NCBI GenBank assembly: GCA_033032865.1
Contig: JAWHQI010000099.1
Coordinates: 6,651,501 to 6,715,500 of the forward strand
Reading direction: 5' to 3'
Source of the DNA: Dactylorhiza incarnata
Lineage: Eukaryota > Streptophyta > Magnoliopsida > Asparagales > Orchidaceae
Length of the DNA stretch: 64,000 nucleotides
Under the pieces are notes generated by a model. That model did not search any database. It saw only the letters and a program-made list of their open reading frames with translations, and was not told the origin of the DNA. The translations under genes and the position numbers were made by a program. Positions 43,473 through 55,461 of this stretch are shown in pieces (the stretch's first letter is position 1; every line of letters starts with the position of its first letter).

Positions 43473-46400
43473 GGGTCGTGATGCCACAAATATGGGGGGG
43501 GGGGGGGGGGCTCCATGTTTGTTAGGCGGGAATAATTTGGAGAGAAAAAATACTACCTTTATGCAGTAGGTTTAAATTATAGCAATGAATAGTTAAATAC
43601 ACATGTATGTTAACAAAACTCATGATACCAAGTGCTGATACAAATTGCATACGATAAAAATCTCAAAGAAATGAACATGCAACAATATCAATTTCCAGTA
43701 CATAACTTTTAGTCTAGCAGTTGTTCATGATTCAAAAGAAAATGATAATTATTACATGATGAGCAATGTCCGACAGTAAAGGAAATACAAACATAGAACC
43801 TGATGCAGAAAGAAATAAGATAAACCTCCAGGAGCAGGAACTTAACGTAGAACGGGCTCAGGTGGCGGGTGACGCAGTCACGGAAGCTAAGGCAAATTCC
43901 AAAACAAACAAGAAAAAAGTCTTAGAACATTGAGAAAAGTAAACAAAATACATAACTTGCAGGATATCAAAAACAAAAAGCACTTGTACTGATACTCATG
44001 AAGCGGAACTAGCAAAACAGGCAAGTAAGTGAATTGAGTAGAAACAACAAAAATTATTAGTCTAATCCAGAGTGTAGCATATATTAATTCATGTAATGAC
44101 ATAAGCTGTAAAAAATGAAAAATATATGTGTTTTTATTTGATGCAAGAAAATTATGATTCAGAAACATTCAAGGTCAGATTCAGGACTTATCAAAGAGTC
44201 AGAATTTTATGCTCGTGATTTCTGAGGGGCGACTCTAGCGCACCCTCACCCCAAAGCCAGAGATTTCATGCTTGTTATGACCGGTCCTTTGCTCCCGTTA
44301 GGGATTCAAGAGGGAACCCAAGTCAAGAAGTTGCATCAATTAAACACTTTCTTTCAATGTTTGCTTATGATATTAATGAATGAAGGGATTCATAGTTTAG
44401 TGATTCTTAGCATATTAAGACATGCTATTAATTTAACGATTCAGGCATTCAAGGGCAAAATTTATAATCATAAGAAAATGGTGCATCAAGCTAAGATCAA
44501 GGTTTGCAAGAGAGAGATTTCTCTACTTGCCTTAAGTAAGGTTGAATCCGGATGTGGCGGCTAAGTGGAGCAAGCAAATTTTAAAATATTATTTAAACCT
44601 GTTCAAGAACAATCATGGATGATCTTTGAATTAACGAAAAACCCTACGCTGACATGTGCAATTAACATCACATAACTTAAACATGAGAGGGTTTAGCAAT
44701 TTACCTCCCTCAAAAGTGAGGGGAGAGGAGACTAGCATGAAGAAACCAGAATTTGGTGGTGCTTAGGCTAGGGAAACCCTAAATCGGAAGGGGTGTTGAA
44801 CGATCCTGCTGATTTGTTCGATGAACGGTGCTGAAAATCACAAATACATAGCGGTTAGCGATTATAATGACATAAATCTTGAATCACAAAATACAAGCAA
44901 TTTGGAGTACAAAAAAATTGCAAAAGAATTCAAGAACATCTGAATAAAGGAGGGAAAGAGGTGATCCTTACCCAAGGAAGCCAAATATGAGCCTAAGGAG
45001 GAGAGGGAAGGAAGCCCTAGCTATCCCTCTCGCAAACACCGACCCAAACGAAGAGGGAGAGAGAGATTGTTGCTGCTAGCCCCTTGGAGGAGAAAATGGT
45101 TGATGTGGCCCCCTTGGAAGAGGAAACGACTGTTGTCGGTCTGAGCAAAAGGGGGAAACTGGTTGTTGGCTTGGGGAGAAGGAGAAGAGCAGGAGGCGTC
45201 GATCACAGGTATGAGGAGGCGCAGGAGTGGAGGAATCGGGAGGCACGGATCAGTGGAATCACAGGAGACAGGATGCGGGAGACCTAGCGCCGAAAGATTT
45301 TAATTAGGGGAGAGGGTGTAACACCCTGAATGTAACAAAAAATATAACAGTAAGTCCGACCGGGACTCCACGCCATATCGAGTGCACAAACAGAGAGTTA
45401 TATAATGAAAATCAACCATTAAATAATTATTCACAATAGAGTATAAATGCTAGCGGAAGCATTCTATTTAATTAACAGGAATGTCCACTACAACACTATA
45501 GGAATGTACTCACAACAGTAGTCTTGGCCTTAAGGCCTTGCATACTTTTCAATAAAGTGTGTAATCTACATGGTTTACAAACTTTGGCACGCATACTGAC
45601 AATACATGAAAACTACAAAATCCTTCGGCCTTCAAGAGCCATCCCAGCTTTGGGCTCCTTGCCCGCTATTTCCCGCTTAGCTCGTCGGTACCTGAACTAT
45701 CCATAAACAAGCGGTAAACGAGGGTTAGATTTAGACTGACCACAAACGGTGTAATGACCCCACCCCCAACCATCTAGCCGACTACAGGGTGGAGGTACTG
45801 CTATCCTGCAAGCAAGTCGTACAAGCAATACATATATATAGCAAATGAAAGTGCAACTACACTAAGCATAGTGAATTTCCAAGCACAATCAATTCGTCTA
45901 AGTTGAGCATCAAAGTAAGTGAACATAGATAAGTACATGATGTTCATTGGTTTACCCGAAGGTTCCTTCAACCGCCTAAGCATGAGGCTAACAACCATCA
46001 ATCACAAACATTTGTATGCACGACCACATATTTTCTTGCTCTCAAGGTATGTTTAGGTGAACTCTCACACGAGCAGTTCTACCAATCCAAGTCTCGCCAG
46101 CTCAGATCCCATTTGAACATTTTACTAGTCAAGCGTGTCAGCATTGACTCTTTCTCATGCTAACATCGAAGCTTTTGTCAAGCCCTCGAGCTGAACAACA
46201 TGGTGCGGGTTCAGTTCAACTATTGTCCGTTGTTCAAATCACCATGTCTAGACAAACACGATGTGGGAACAACTTTACCTCGGCCCATTCTCATTTCATC
46301 AGAACCCAGTACACACCTAATAAACTTTGTGTTACATGATAACCTTATGAGCTCAAAAATTATTGTCATTGCCAAAAACATTTTCATCCAATCTGGTCCA

Positions 46401-46619
46401 TGATTATACAAACATAGGATCAAAAAGATCTTCAATACAATAATCATAGCTAGACTCATCAATGATCACATATGTGTGCACAACCAACGCCATGGATCAG
46501 GTATGGATGCGTGACATGAAAATTGCATGTAATGTGATCTTGACATGCTAATTTTCAACTAGTCCTACTTTAACTTTAGTGAGATCAAAACAATTAGATT
46601 CAGAGTGCAATAATGAATA
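43473..46619. other. No gene seen; possible LTR start at 45317
   Basis: This includes a 17-base G run (43494-43510) and a TGTAACACCC motif at 45317, which is how some plant LTRs begin, but no partner LTR was found. Short open frames here have no recognisable product. Confidence 0.4.
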
Positions 46620-49600
46620 TTTTATTCTACAGAATAATAATCATAAAAATATCTTACAACAAATAAGCACCAAAATACAAACTCCCACTAATACAACATA
46701 TTCTATAATGGTATGACACTCATATGAGCATTGTACTCGTGAAAGACTTTTGGTTTCAAACCCTTAGTAAGTGAATCTACTAACATGAAGTTTGTCCCAA
46801 TATGCTCTATAGACATCTGTCCACTCTGAACTCTCTCTCTCTCTCTCTTTAACAACCAAAAACGTAATCTGTATGTGCTTAGATTTAGAGGTACTCATGT
46901 TGTTATTGGAATACATTACTATAGACTTATTGTCACAAAATAACTTGAGTGGCCATTCAACACCATCTAAAATGCACAGCCCCGTGACAAAATTTTGCAG
47001 TCATATCCCATGATTGGATGCCTTATAACATGTTATTAATTCTACCGCTATGGTCGAAGAAGCTATGAGTGTCTGCTTGACACTTTTCCATGATATAGTT
47101 CCTCCAGCCAAAACATATACATAGCCTGAAGTGGATCTCCTACTGTCTTGACATCCAGAAAAGTCTAAATCAGAATACCCAATGATCTCTAGCTGATATG
47201 ACCTTCTATAGGTAAGCATGAAATCCTTTGTCCTTTTCAGGTATCGAATGACCCGTTTGCCTGCTTTCCAATATTCCAGTCCTGGATTACTCAGATATCT
47301 GCCCAACATTCCAACTATGAATGCAATATTCAGACGTGCATACATAATACTTCCCACAACCGATGCATACAAAAGCTTTTGCATCTCCAATTCCTCAGTT
47401 TTAGTTTTGGGGCATTGATTGAGACAATATTTGTCTCCCTTACAGAGGTATCTTCTGGCTTACAATCCCGCATGCCAAATCTTTTGAGAACTTTATCGAT
47501 ATAGCTTTCCTGCGATAACCCAAGTATACCAAGTGCGATCTCAGTGTATCTATATTCCTAGTACAGACGAGGCATCACCAAGATCTTTCATTTCAAATAT
47601 TTTGAAAGAAATTTCTTGATCTCATGCAATATATCAATATCATTGCTAGCAAGTAAGATGTCATCCACATATAAGACCAGGAAGATATATTTACTCCCAC
47701 TGAATCTATGGTGTATACATCATCAACAACATTTATCTCAAAACTGAAGGATACAACTACTTGCTAAAATTTGAAATACCACTGTCGAGATGCTTGTTTG
47801 AGTCCATAGATGGATTTCTTTAATTTGCAAACCATTTTCTTTGGGTCCCCAGACTCAAAGTAATTTGGTTGCACCATATAGATTATCTCATCATTGTCGC
47901 CATTGAGAAACGCAGTCTTAACATCCATCTGATGTAGCTCAAGGTAAAAATGCGCACTAATGTCATAATAGTTCTAAAATAGTCTTTTGATGAAGCCAGA
48001 GAAAAAGTCTCTTTATAGTCAATGCCTTCCTTTTGAGAAAATCCCTTAGCGACAAGACGTGCCTTATATCGTTCAATATTACCCTTTGAATCTCATTTGA
48101 TTTTAAATATCCATTTACAACCAATGGGCTTCACACCTTCAGGTAATATGACAAGATCCCAAACGTCATTGTCCTTCATGAACTTCATTTCTTCCTTCAT
48201 GGCATCAATCCACTATTGAGAATTAGAACTCTGAATAGCCTGATTGAGATTGATCAGATCATCATCTAACATCCCTTGGTCATCCTCATGTTCTTGGAGA
48301 AAGATGATATAATCATCTGGCACCGCTCTTCTCCTTTCTCTAGTGGATCTCCGTAATGGCATAAGTTCTTGGGGTTGGTGAGCCTATTCATTTGGAATTG
48401 TATGAGGAAGGTCTTCAACAATGTCTTGATCCAGATTTGTTACTGAAGCAATATTAGGAATGAAATCATGAGTATTGTCAATAGCAACTATATGAAGAGA
48501 AATGAATTCCTCTTCAAAGACAAAGTCTCTAACCATATCTTCCCCTCTAAACTCAACACCTTCAAGGAACCAAGCATTGCCAGTTTCGAAGAAAGCCTAA
48601 GTAGTAGGATCATAAAATTTATATCCCATGGACTTTTTAGAATACCCAACAATATAGAAGCTCACTGTTCTAGAGTCCAGTTTCTTTTATTTGGCCTATA
48701 AGACATAGCCTCACCTGGACAACCCCAAACCTGAAGATACTTTAGGTTTGGCTTTCGACCAGTCCAAAGCCCATAGGGCTTTTGGTACTGCTTTAGTTGG
48801 TACTTTATTGAGGCTATAAACTGCACTTTTGAGTGCTTCACCCCTGAGGGATCGTGGTAAATAAGAATGAGCAATCACACTTCCCACCATATCCTTAAGC
48901 GTCATATTTAGCCTCTCGGCAACAACATTAATGGTAGGGGTACCAGGCATGGTGTACTGAGGGACAACATCGCACTCCTCTAGGAATTTGGTGAATGGGC
49001 CTAGACGTTGTTCTCCTGATCCGTCATATCTACCGTAGTATTCACCACCACGATCAGATCTGACAACTTTAATCTGTTTGCCGAGTTGGTTTTACACCTC
49101 AGCTTTATAAGTTTTAAACACATCCAATGATTGTGACTTCTCATGAATAAGATAGATGTATCCATTATGAGAGTAATCGTCTATGAATGTGATATAATTT
49201 TGTTGATCGTTCCAAGAGGCCATAGGGAAAGGTCCACAAATATCAATATGTATCAGTTCTAAAACTTCTGTAACTCTACTAGCACCTATCTTCCTTACGT
49301 TCATTTGTTTCCCTTTTATATAGTCCACTTAAACCTTAAAGTCTGTAAAATCAAGGGAATCAAAAATTTTGTCTGACACAAGTCTCTCAATTCTCCGTTT
49401 GGAGATGTCTCCTAAGCGCTTGTGTCATAAAGAGGCAGAATTATGATCAATTAATTTACGTTTAGTAGCTCTTGAATTAACGTGCAAGGTTTCATTATAT
49501 GAAGCTACTGTATTAAATAAATATAAGTTATCATTATTAGATAAATAACAGTGCCAATAAGATTTAAATTCAAAAAGAGACTAAATTTATTATATCCAAA

Positions 49601-49930
49601 AGAAAAATGATAACCAAATTTGTCCAACATGGAAATAGAAATTAAATTTTGTCTGAAAGACGGTATAATAAAAGTCTCAAACAAATCTTGGTAATGACCG
49701 GTCTGTAATAATAATCGAAAAATGTCAATAGATTCAACTTCTACTAATTTTCTATTGCCCACAAAGATGTATCTTTCACAATCACTTGGCTTTCGGCAGC
49801 TCAGGCAACCCTGCATAGACACACTTATGTGAGTAGTAGCACTAAAATCTATCCACCAAGTGTGTTTAGGTACAAGAGTTAAATTAAATTTAGAACAAAC
49901 TAAAGTGAGAAGTGTACCTTTCGTAGCACG
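46620..49930 (-). pseudogene. Decayed Ty1/copia element (pol only)
   Basis: Minus-strand pieces in pol order: gag-pre-integrase (49505-49822, NLISISMLDKFGY), integrase with its zinc motif damaged (C-to-Tyr at DYIKGKQ near 49320), integrase core (48662-49328, IDICGPF and IDDYSHNGY), RT with intact YVDD (47660-47671) and RNase H (47001-47390, GYSDLDFSGC, STSGYVY). Stops and frameshifts are frequent. No gag or LTR was recognised. The upstream end is cut by the LTR piece starting near 49970. Confidence 0.85.
46831..46849. repeat. (CT)n microsatellite
   Basis: About nine CT units. Confidence 0.9.
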
Positions 49931-49969
49931 TCAGACATGGTATTTGGCACAGTATTTCTATAACACTCC

Positions 49970-50455
49970 AAGTTTTCCCAGCTGAAGAAAACAAGGCTTC
50001 TGGTAGTAGGAGCTAACCCCGGGCATTAGTGCTAATGCTGGCATTAATAATATCGTCTTGAAGATATCGACTGGAAGATATCGGCTTGATCGGCTAGATC
50101 AATTCGGCAAGGTGTCAAGTCGACATGCTACCGTCGGGCATTAGTGTTAACGCTAGCATTAGGTTAATATCGACGTGAAGTTCATTTGTCATTGAGAGGT
50201 CTTGACGATTCAACTAGATCGCTAACGTCATGCGTTAGAGATAATGCTTGCGGTAGGTTCATGATGAATTCCTTAAGCGGTCGTTAAGCGATGAGTGGTG
50301 AGAAGATAAGCTCCACCAACTAAGCCACTACCATAGAGTGGTAGTGCTACCGCCGGGCGGTAGCTGCCAGGATCAGATTTATTAATTTAAATCATGGTCA
50401 TCCATTGAATTTGGCTTGGAGATCCTGTGACTAAGATTAGACCCTAATTCCAACA
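49970..50455 (-). repeat. Truncated Sirevirus-type LTR piece
   Basis: The right end TTCCAACA matches the reversed TGTTGG start of the other Sirevirus LTRs here. The body has an array of cgggcattagtgttaacgctagca-like motifs. The left end was not found. Confidence 0.45.
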
Positions 50456-51342
50456 TGCCCACTAGCTTGACCGCTGAGACGGAGAGCTTGACCGCAGAGA
50501 CGACTTAGCTGTCTCAGTGGTTCAGCTGACACTTTCTAAGCTAAACTCACAGCCTAGCAGTGAACCCTTTTAATTAGGATTGTTTGTCTCCCTAATCATG
50601 TCACGAAGTGTTTTAAGTGTAATATCTAGTTGCCAACCAAAATCACCTAGAGGGGGGTGAATAGGTGATATCTGCGTCTTTTGCGGAATTGAAAATCTTG
50701 AAAATAAAGAACGCACATAATGCAAATCACAATCACAGACGACGCAAGAAATTTATAGTGGTTCCCCGTTCTTGGGTACTCCACTTGCCGGCCTCGCCAA
50801 TCTAGCACCACAGCTAGACTTGACTACTTCACTAAGTCTCGGATCAAGAACGATCCTACAATTCTCAGAGTTAAAACTCTTACAACTCGGAGATCAATCT
50901 CCTACAAACTCAGAGGGAACCCTCTCTTACAACTCGGAGAATACCTCTCCTACAACTCGGAGAACAATCTCTCCTACAATCAAATGTAAAATTTAGATTG
51001 AAACAATACTTAACGAATCACGATCAGATCTGAATAATTTGATGAGGATCTTCTTCCTTCTTGAGATAGAAATGGCTTCGGCTTGATGTTGAAGAAGATG
51101 AATCGAATCGGCACAAATCAGATCTTCTAAGGTCTTGACCAATCCAATAAAATCAGAACGAGTGAGGCGAGAATCGATTGACCTTTTCTTCCACTTGGAG
51201 ACGAAATCAGATGTCAACCGATCGAACACCAACAATGGCGATGCGCGGCACTTGATGACGATCTTGGATCAGATTAGGTTTTCGGAGAAAAGTACGAACT
51301 CTGATCTTCTACTTCGAATATTAATTCTTAATTAGGGAGCAA

Positions 51343-51343
51343 T

Positions 51344-51377
<34 letters not shown>
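51343..51377 (-). promoter_or_regulatory. (TA)n TATA region of the LTR promoter
   Basis: A run of about 16 TA units just downstream (minus strand) of the palindrome array, placed where the LTR TATA box should be. Confidence 0.5.
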
Positions 51378-51379
<2 letters not shown>

Positions 51380-51479
51380 ACCTAACAATTTATCCTTAAA
51401 ACGAGGAAAGACGTCACGTCAAACTGACGGAAAGGACTTGTCGTCAAAATGGAAGAAACAAGGTTTACGAGAAACACTT

Positions 51480-51830
51480 AATCAGACATCTCGAGAAATA
51501 CAAGACTTCTCGAGAGATGACTGCAAGTTCCCGAAAACATCTTTAGAAGAGAATAAAGAAAGATTATGACAAAGCTTCTCGAGAGATAAAAGACTTCTCG
51601 AGAGCACAAGAAACTTTTCGAGAGAGGAAGGATTTCTCGAAAACTGAGGGGACTTTTCGAGATAATATTGATTTCTCGAGAGATCATAATAGCTACTCGA
51701 AAACTTCAACTTTTTCCGAAAAAGACCTTTGAGTCAACCCTTTTCGAGAAATAACAAGGACTTCTCGAGAGCAACAAAAGGACTTCTCGAAAAGTACCTT
51801 TACATCTCGAAAAATTTACTTAGGAAAAAG
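51480..51830 (-). promoter_or_regulatory. Array of about 13 TTCTCGAGA-type palindromes in the LTR
   Basis: Motifs of form YTCTCGARAR recur every 20-40 bp. Several are perfect palindromes around CTCGAG. They occupy the U3 region upstream of the TATA stretch, where transcription-factor sites would act. Confidence 0.8.
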
Positions 51831-52129
51831 TTCTTCCTTTTTCTCTAGACCACTGCTGCAATCCAAACTTTGAATCTTTAAAGTCTTGATCATAAAGTGT
51901 ATCCCAATTGAGAGACCACACATGAGTCAACCCCATACCCCACAAATGAAGAATTACATTGCATGAGACTGTGCTTATTGACCCATTGTGACCTGACATT
52001 GGTCTACACTTAGCAATGTGAGCCTGCAAAAAGATTACTAGAAAAGTATATCAAATACAAAAACAATTCAATCTTGGTTCAAAGTTGACTTCCTACAAAT
52101 CAAGGTTATTGTGGATACAATACCCAACA

Positions 52130-52145
52130 ATCTCCCCCTATTTGT
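52130..52145 (-). other. Polypurine tract of the Sirevirus
   Basis: Minus strand reads aaatagggggagat directly before TGTTGGG, a tract conserved in Sireviruses. Confidence 0.85.
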
Positions 52146-52849
52146 AGAAGTCAGAACCCTACTCACCAAGATGAATTGTATCAAATATAAAATATAAAAA
52201 AATATACTGGAAAGAACATTAAAAAAAATAATATCTAAATATAAGAACATGATTGTCACATCAAAACCAAAAACTATATTTAGATTTAAGGTTGTCAAAT
52301 GAATTAATGTTAACACAGGCATATAGAAATAAAGTTTTAAAGATCTTCAAAGACTTGACTTCAGATATTTGCGTTTCTCTCTCTCAACATCTCTCGCCTT
52401 TCAAAGTAAGCATATGGCTTTGGATGATACTTGGGAGGAGCTTCTGGAGCTGTTGGATTGTTGTACCCATAATTCTTGAAATGGATTCTTCTCTTGGTTT
52501 GACTTGTCTCATACTTCTTCCATTCAGAAGTGCTGTAAAGTTCAGAAACTTTCACATTTCCTTCTTCTACAAGCTTAAGAGAGTCAAGAATGATAACTTT
52601 TGAAACTGGACTCCAAAGTTCTGGATAAACCTTGGTTTCATCTGCAACTGCCTTGCCAGAACCTGCTGAACTGGAACCGAGAACAGACCTGCTTGCAGAA
52701 GGTCCATCACCATACTTCCTTTTCCTAGAATAGTGCGAGAAGGAGTGAGTCTCTACTGAAGGATTAACATCAAACTGCCCTGTTGGCCTTGGAGAGAAAT
52801 GAGGAATTGAAGGAGCATCAGACTGAACTTGATCAAAACTTGGAGGAGG

Positions 52850-54826
52850 TTAAGCAGGGTCAATGCCCAAATCAGGAAATATTTCATGATGGAGCCAAAC
52901 AGCAGTATTAGAGGTAAAAACTTTTATCTCATTTACCTGCTTTTGAACACCTTGGGAAAACTGCTCAAACCTACTAATCAAATGTTTATGAAAATAAAAA
53001 AGAGTTTGATCCAACAATCTAGTCATCTTCTCAGTTATACTGTCCTCCCCCTTTCTGACTTCTACAGATAGGGTTTGGAGAATAGAATCCTTGAACTGTC
53101 CTACCTCATCAATAATCTTAAAGGTATTCTCCTCATCCTTTGAGGCCATGTTTTCTTGAGTTTTTCTCACCTGAATAACTTCTGCTAGAACTGTGGCTAC
53201 ACCCTCTATGGTGTGATCAATGGCTTTTCCTCCCTGAATGACAACTTCTTTAAGTTGATCTGTACATGTTTTGAACTCTTTCAACTTCTTAGCCATTTCC
53301 TTTTCAATATCTGACAGTCTTGCATGAACTTCTTTGAAGGAGTAATCTATTTTGGCACTCTGTCTTTGAAGCAAAAGTTCAACTTTACCAAGAATTGTAT
53401 TTTCATCAAAAAGAGATGGAAGAATAGGGGCTGGCAGAACTTCTTCTGGTATATCTTCAAGAATAACTGAACTTTGGAGCTTCACATGAGATATGTTGAT
53501 TCTCTCATTTTCTTCATCAACAGGCTTTTCCCGAGCATCCTTGTTTGTTTCTAAGCAAGGCTCTTGCTCCCCCTCAATATGTACTGGGGGAGGAGATGAA
53601 TCATGTACTGAAACATCATCTTTTTCCTGAGTAAAATCATAGTCAGCACCTGACCCATCCATGTGGTCACTAGTGCTAAGCACATCATCAGCACCTTTTA
53701 GAATTTCACTTACCACATCTGCTATGGTGGAATCAACTCTGTTTTCATCAATAACTGGAGGGGGTGAGAAGTGATCAACTTGTTCCTGTAATAAAGAAAT
53801 GTCTTCCATATGAGTATCTGACAAAACTTGAGTATCTGGGATGGATGGATTTTTGGAAGGAACTTGATCTGAGAGGACTTGTTCTGATGGATCCTGAGCT
53901 GATGGAGAAAGGACTGTGTCTGTTAGAGGAGGAAGACTTGGTTCTGTTGAAGGAATGGTGTCTTGTGGACCTGGAGATGAAGATGAATCTGGAACTGGAC
54001 TGAGTTGCTGAGCTGGAGGTGGAGCTGGGTTTGTTGGTATTTCTGGAGGAGGAGGAGCAGGTGCTTCATACTCTGGTGCTGAATGAGCTAAAGAAATGGG
54101 TTCCCCCTGGAGACCTGCATCTGCAGTTGGCTTAGTAATCCTGATGTTCCACCTCTTCATTGTGACAACATCTACCTTCTTTAAATGATGTATAATAGCT
54201 CCTTTGGACATGTCAAACACATCTGGATTAAGCTGATTCAGATAGAGTGACAGAATCCTTGCAAAATTGGGACTCATAATGCTTTCTTTAATCTTATTGA
54301 ATAGAAAACCTGCCCAACTGAATCTTTTTCCACAAATCACTATTGCTACCAAGCTGAAAACATCTGAAGAGACATGACCCAGGCTGCCAGTATGACATAG
54401 TAAGACTTTTGAAATTATGTCCACTAGCAATTTTCCAACATCATTCATCTTTTGTCTACGAATAGTTGATGTTCCTTTATCTAACCCACAAAAGATTAGG
54501 GCATGAGCCCAATCCTCATTACTTAGAGTATCCTCAATTTCTACCAATGGAACCTTCAAATACTTGGAAAGAGATTTTGGATTTATCTTGATTTTGAAAC
54601 CTCCAACACTAGATTTCATCCTATTTCCATTTTTATGTACTTTTATGTTGATAAAAAGATCCTCTACCTCTTTAAACAGAATTCGACATTGTTGTTCTAG
54701 TAAGAAAGACAGTCCAGCTGCGTCTAGAAGATAAAAGAGGTTTAGAAACTCATCTGAAATCGATTGGAGACCTTCTCTCACGAGTTCACTCCCGACACCG
54801 ATCTTAGGTTTTCCTGAAGGAGCCAT
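52850..54826 (-). CDS. Sirevirus env-position gene, 658 aa, open
   Basis: An uninterrupted frame lies between RNase H and the 3' LTR, where some Sireviruses carry an extra 'env-like' ORF. Residues 1-235 resemble the plant domain described as a putative plant transposon protein domain (FYLLDAAGL, GFKIKINPKSLSKYLKVP, HALIFCGLD). Residues about 245-330 are rich in Pro and Ser. The rest is acidic, with a probable coiled coil from about 480 to 620. I see no signal peptide or membrane segment, so an envelope role is not supported. It is the only long intact frame of this element. It has its own TATA box 160 bp upstream. The function is unknown. Confidence 0.75.
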   Translation of the reverse strand: MAPSGKPKIGVGSELVREGLQSISDEFLNLFYLLDAAGLSFLLEQQCRILFKEVEDLFINIKVHKNGNRMKSSVGGFKIKINPKSLSKYLKVPLVEIEDTLSNEDWAHALIFCGLDKGTSTIRRQKMNDVGKLLVDIISKVLLCHTGSLGHVSSDVFSLVAIVICGKRFSWAGFLFNKIKESIMSPNFARILSLYLNQLNPDVFDMSKGAIIHHLKKVDVVTMKRWNIRITKPTADAGLQGEPISLAHSAPEYEAPAPPPPEIPTNPAPPPAQQLSPVPDSSSSPGPQDTIPSTEPSLPPLTDTVLSPSAQDPSEQVLSDQVPSKNPSIPDTQVLSDTHMEDISLLQEQVDHFSPPPVIDENRVDSTIADVVSEILKGADDVLSTSDHMDGSGADYDFTQEKDDVSVHDSSPPPVHIEGEQEPCLETNKDAREKPVDEENERINISHVKLQSSVILEDIPEEVLPAPILPSLFDENTILGKVELLLQRQSAKIDYSFKEVHARLSDIEKEMAKKLKEFKTCTDQLKEVVIQGGKAIDHTIEGVATVLAEVIQVRKTQENMASKDEENTFKIIDEVGQFKDSILQTLSVEVRKGEDSITEKMTRLLDQTLFYFHKHLISRFEQFSQGVQKQVNEIKVFTSNTAVWLHHEIFPDLGIDPA

Positions 54827-54986
54827 CGAATGATAGGAGAGCTTGAAATGTGAGCTAGAATGAGAGAAGATTCGTCTGAAAGCGAACTGGAACGTCGATT
54901 TTGCGAAAGAGGAAGATGAACCGTCGGCGCTTTTCGAAAGGGGAAAGAAATAACCTCGCGTGTTCTTTTAATTCATTTCGAGAGTC

Positions 54987-54994
54987 TATTTATA
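54987..54994 (-). promoter_or_regulatory. TATA box before the env-position gene
   Basis: TATAAATAGA on the minus strand, 160 bp upstream of the ATG at 54826 and just downstream of a palindrome array. Confidence 0.65.
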
Positions 54995-55069
54995 GTTTGG
55001 TTCGATGTGACAATCAATTTGATTTTAATTAATATTAAGAAAATGAAATACGCGCGTACCTGGCTTTTC

Positions 55070-55330
55070 ATCTTCTCGAAAATTTGAAATAGAAATCTCG
55101 AAAAGTATAAGACATTTCTCGAGAGGTAGTTAAAGTTCTCGAGAAGTCCCAGAACTCTGCCGATCTTCTTCCGAAAGAGCATTTCTCGAGGGATAACCAA
55201 TTTCTCGAGAGGTATAAACTTATTTTTCGAAAAGTTTCTTCAGTTTTCCAAAATGTTTTAGCTCTAACCATACTTATAACAAGCAAGTCATTTCTTGAGA
55301 TATTAACTATATTTCTCGAGAAGTTTAATG
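55070..55330 (-). promoter_or_regulatory. Second array of about 9 TTCTCGAGA-type palindromes
   Basis: Same motif as in the LTR array (51480-51830), here between RNase H and the env-position gene. The sequence between motifs is not obviously the same as in the LTR. Confidence 0.75.
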
Positions 55331-55461
55331 ATGACTTGGATTTTTCTTCTTTGATTTTTCTTCTTTGCAAATGATAAACCTGTACTTCATTTTAGAACAT
55401 AAAATAAGATAAAACTTTATGAAAATTCACTTATCTTCTTCTCTTCTCCTTTGCTTGACCA

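Larger units (their letters stand above)
50618..52129 (-). repeat. Sirevirus 3' LTR (CTCGAGA family), 1512 bp
   Basis: On the minus strand it starts TGTTGGGTATTG right after a purine tract and ends ...ACA near the CACCTAGAGGGGGGTGAATAGG motif shared by all Sirevirus LTRs here. It contains the palindrome array 51480-51830, then a TA-rich TATA region and tandem tacaactcggag repeats (50870-50985). The left boundary (50618) is inferred from spacing in the other LTRs. Confidence 0.7.

Noticed and set aside
52850..54826. Viral-type envelope protein
   Set aside because: No signal peptide, hydrophobic fusion segment or membrane anchor is visible; only its position is env-like.
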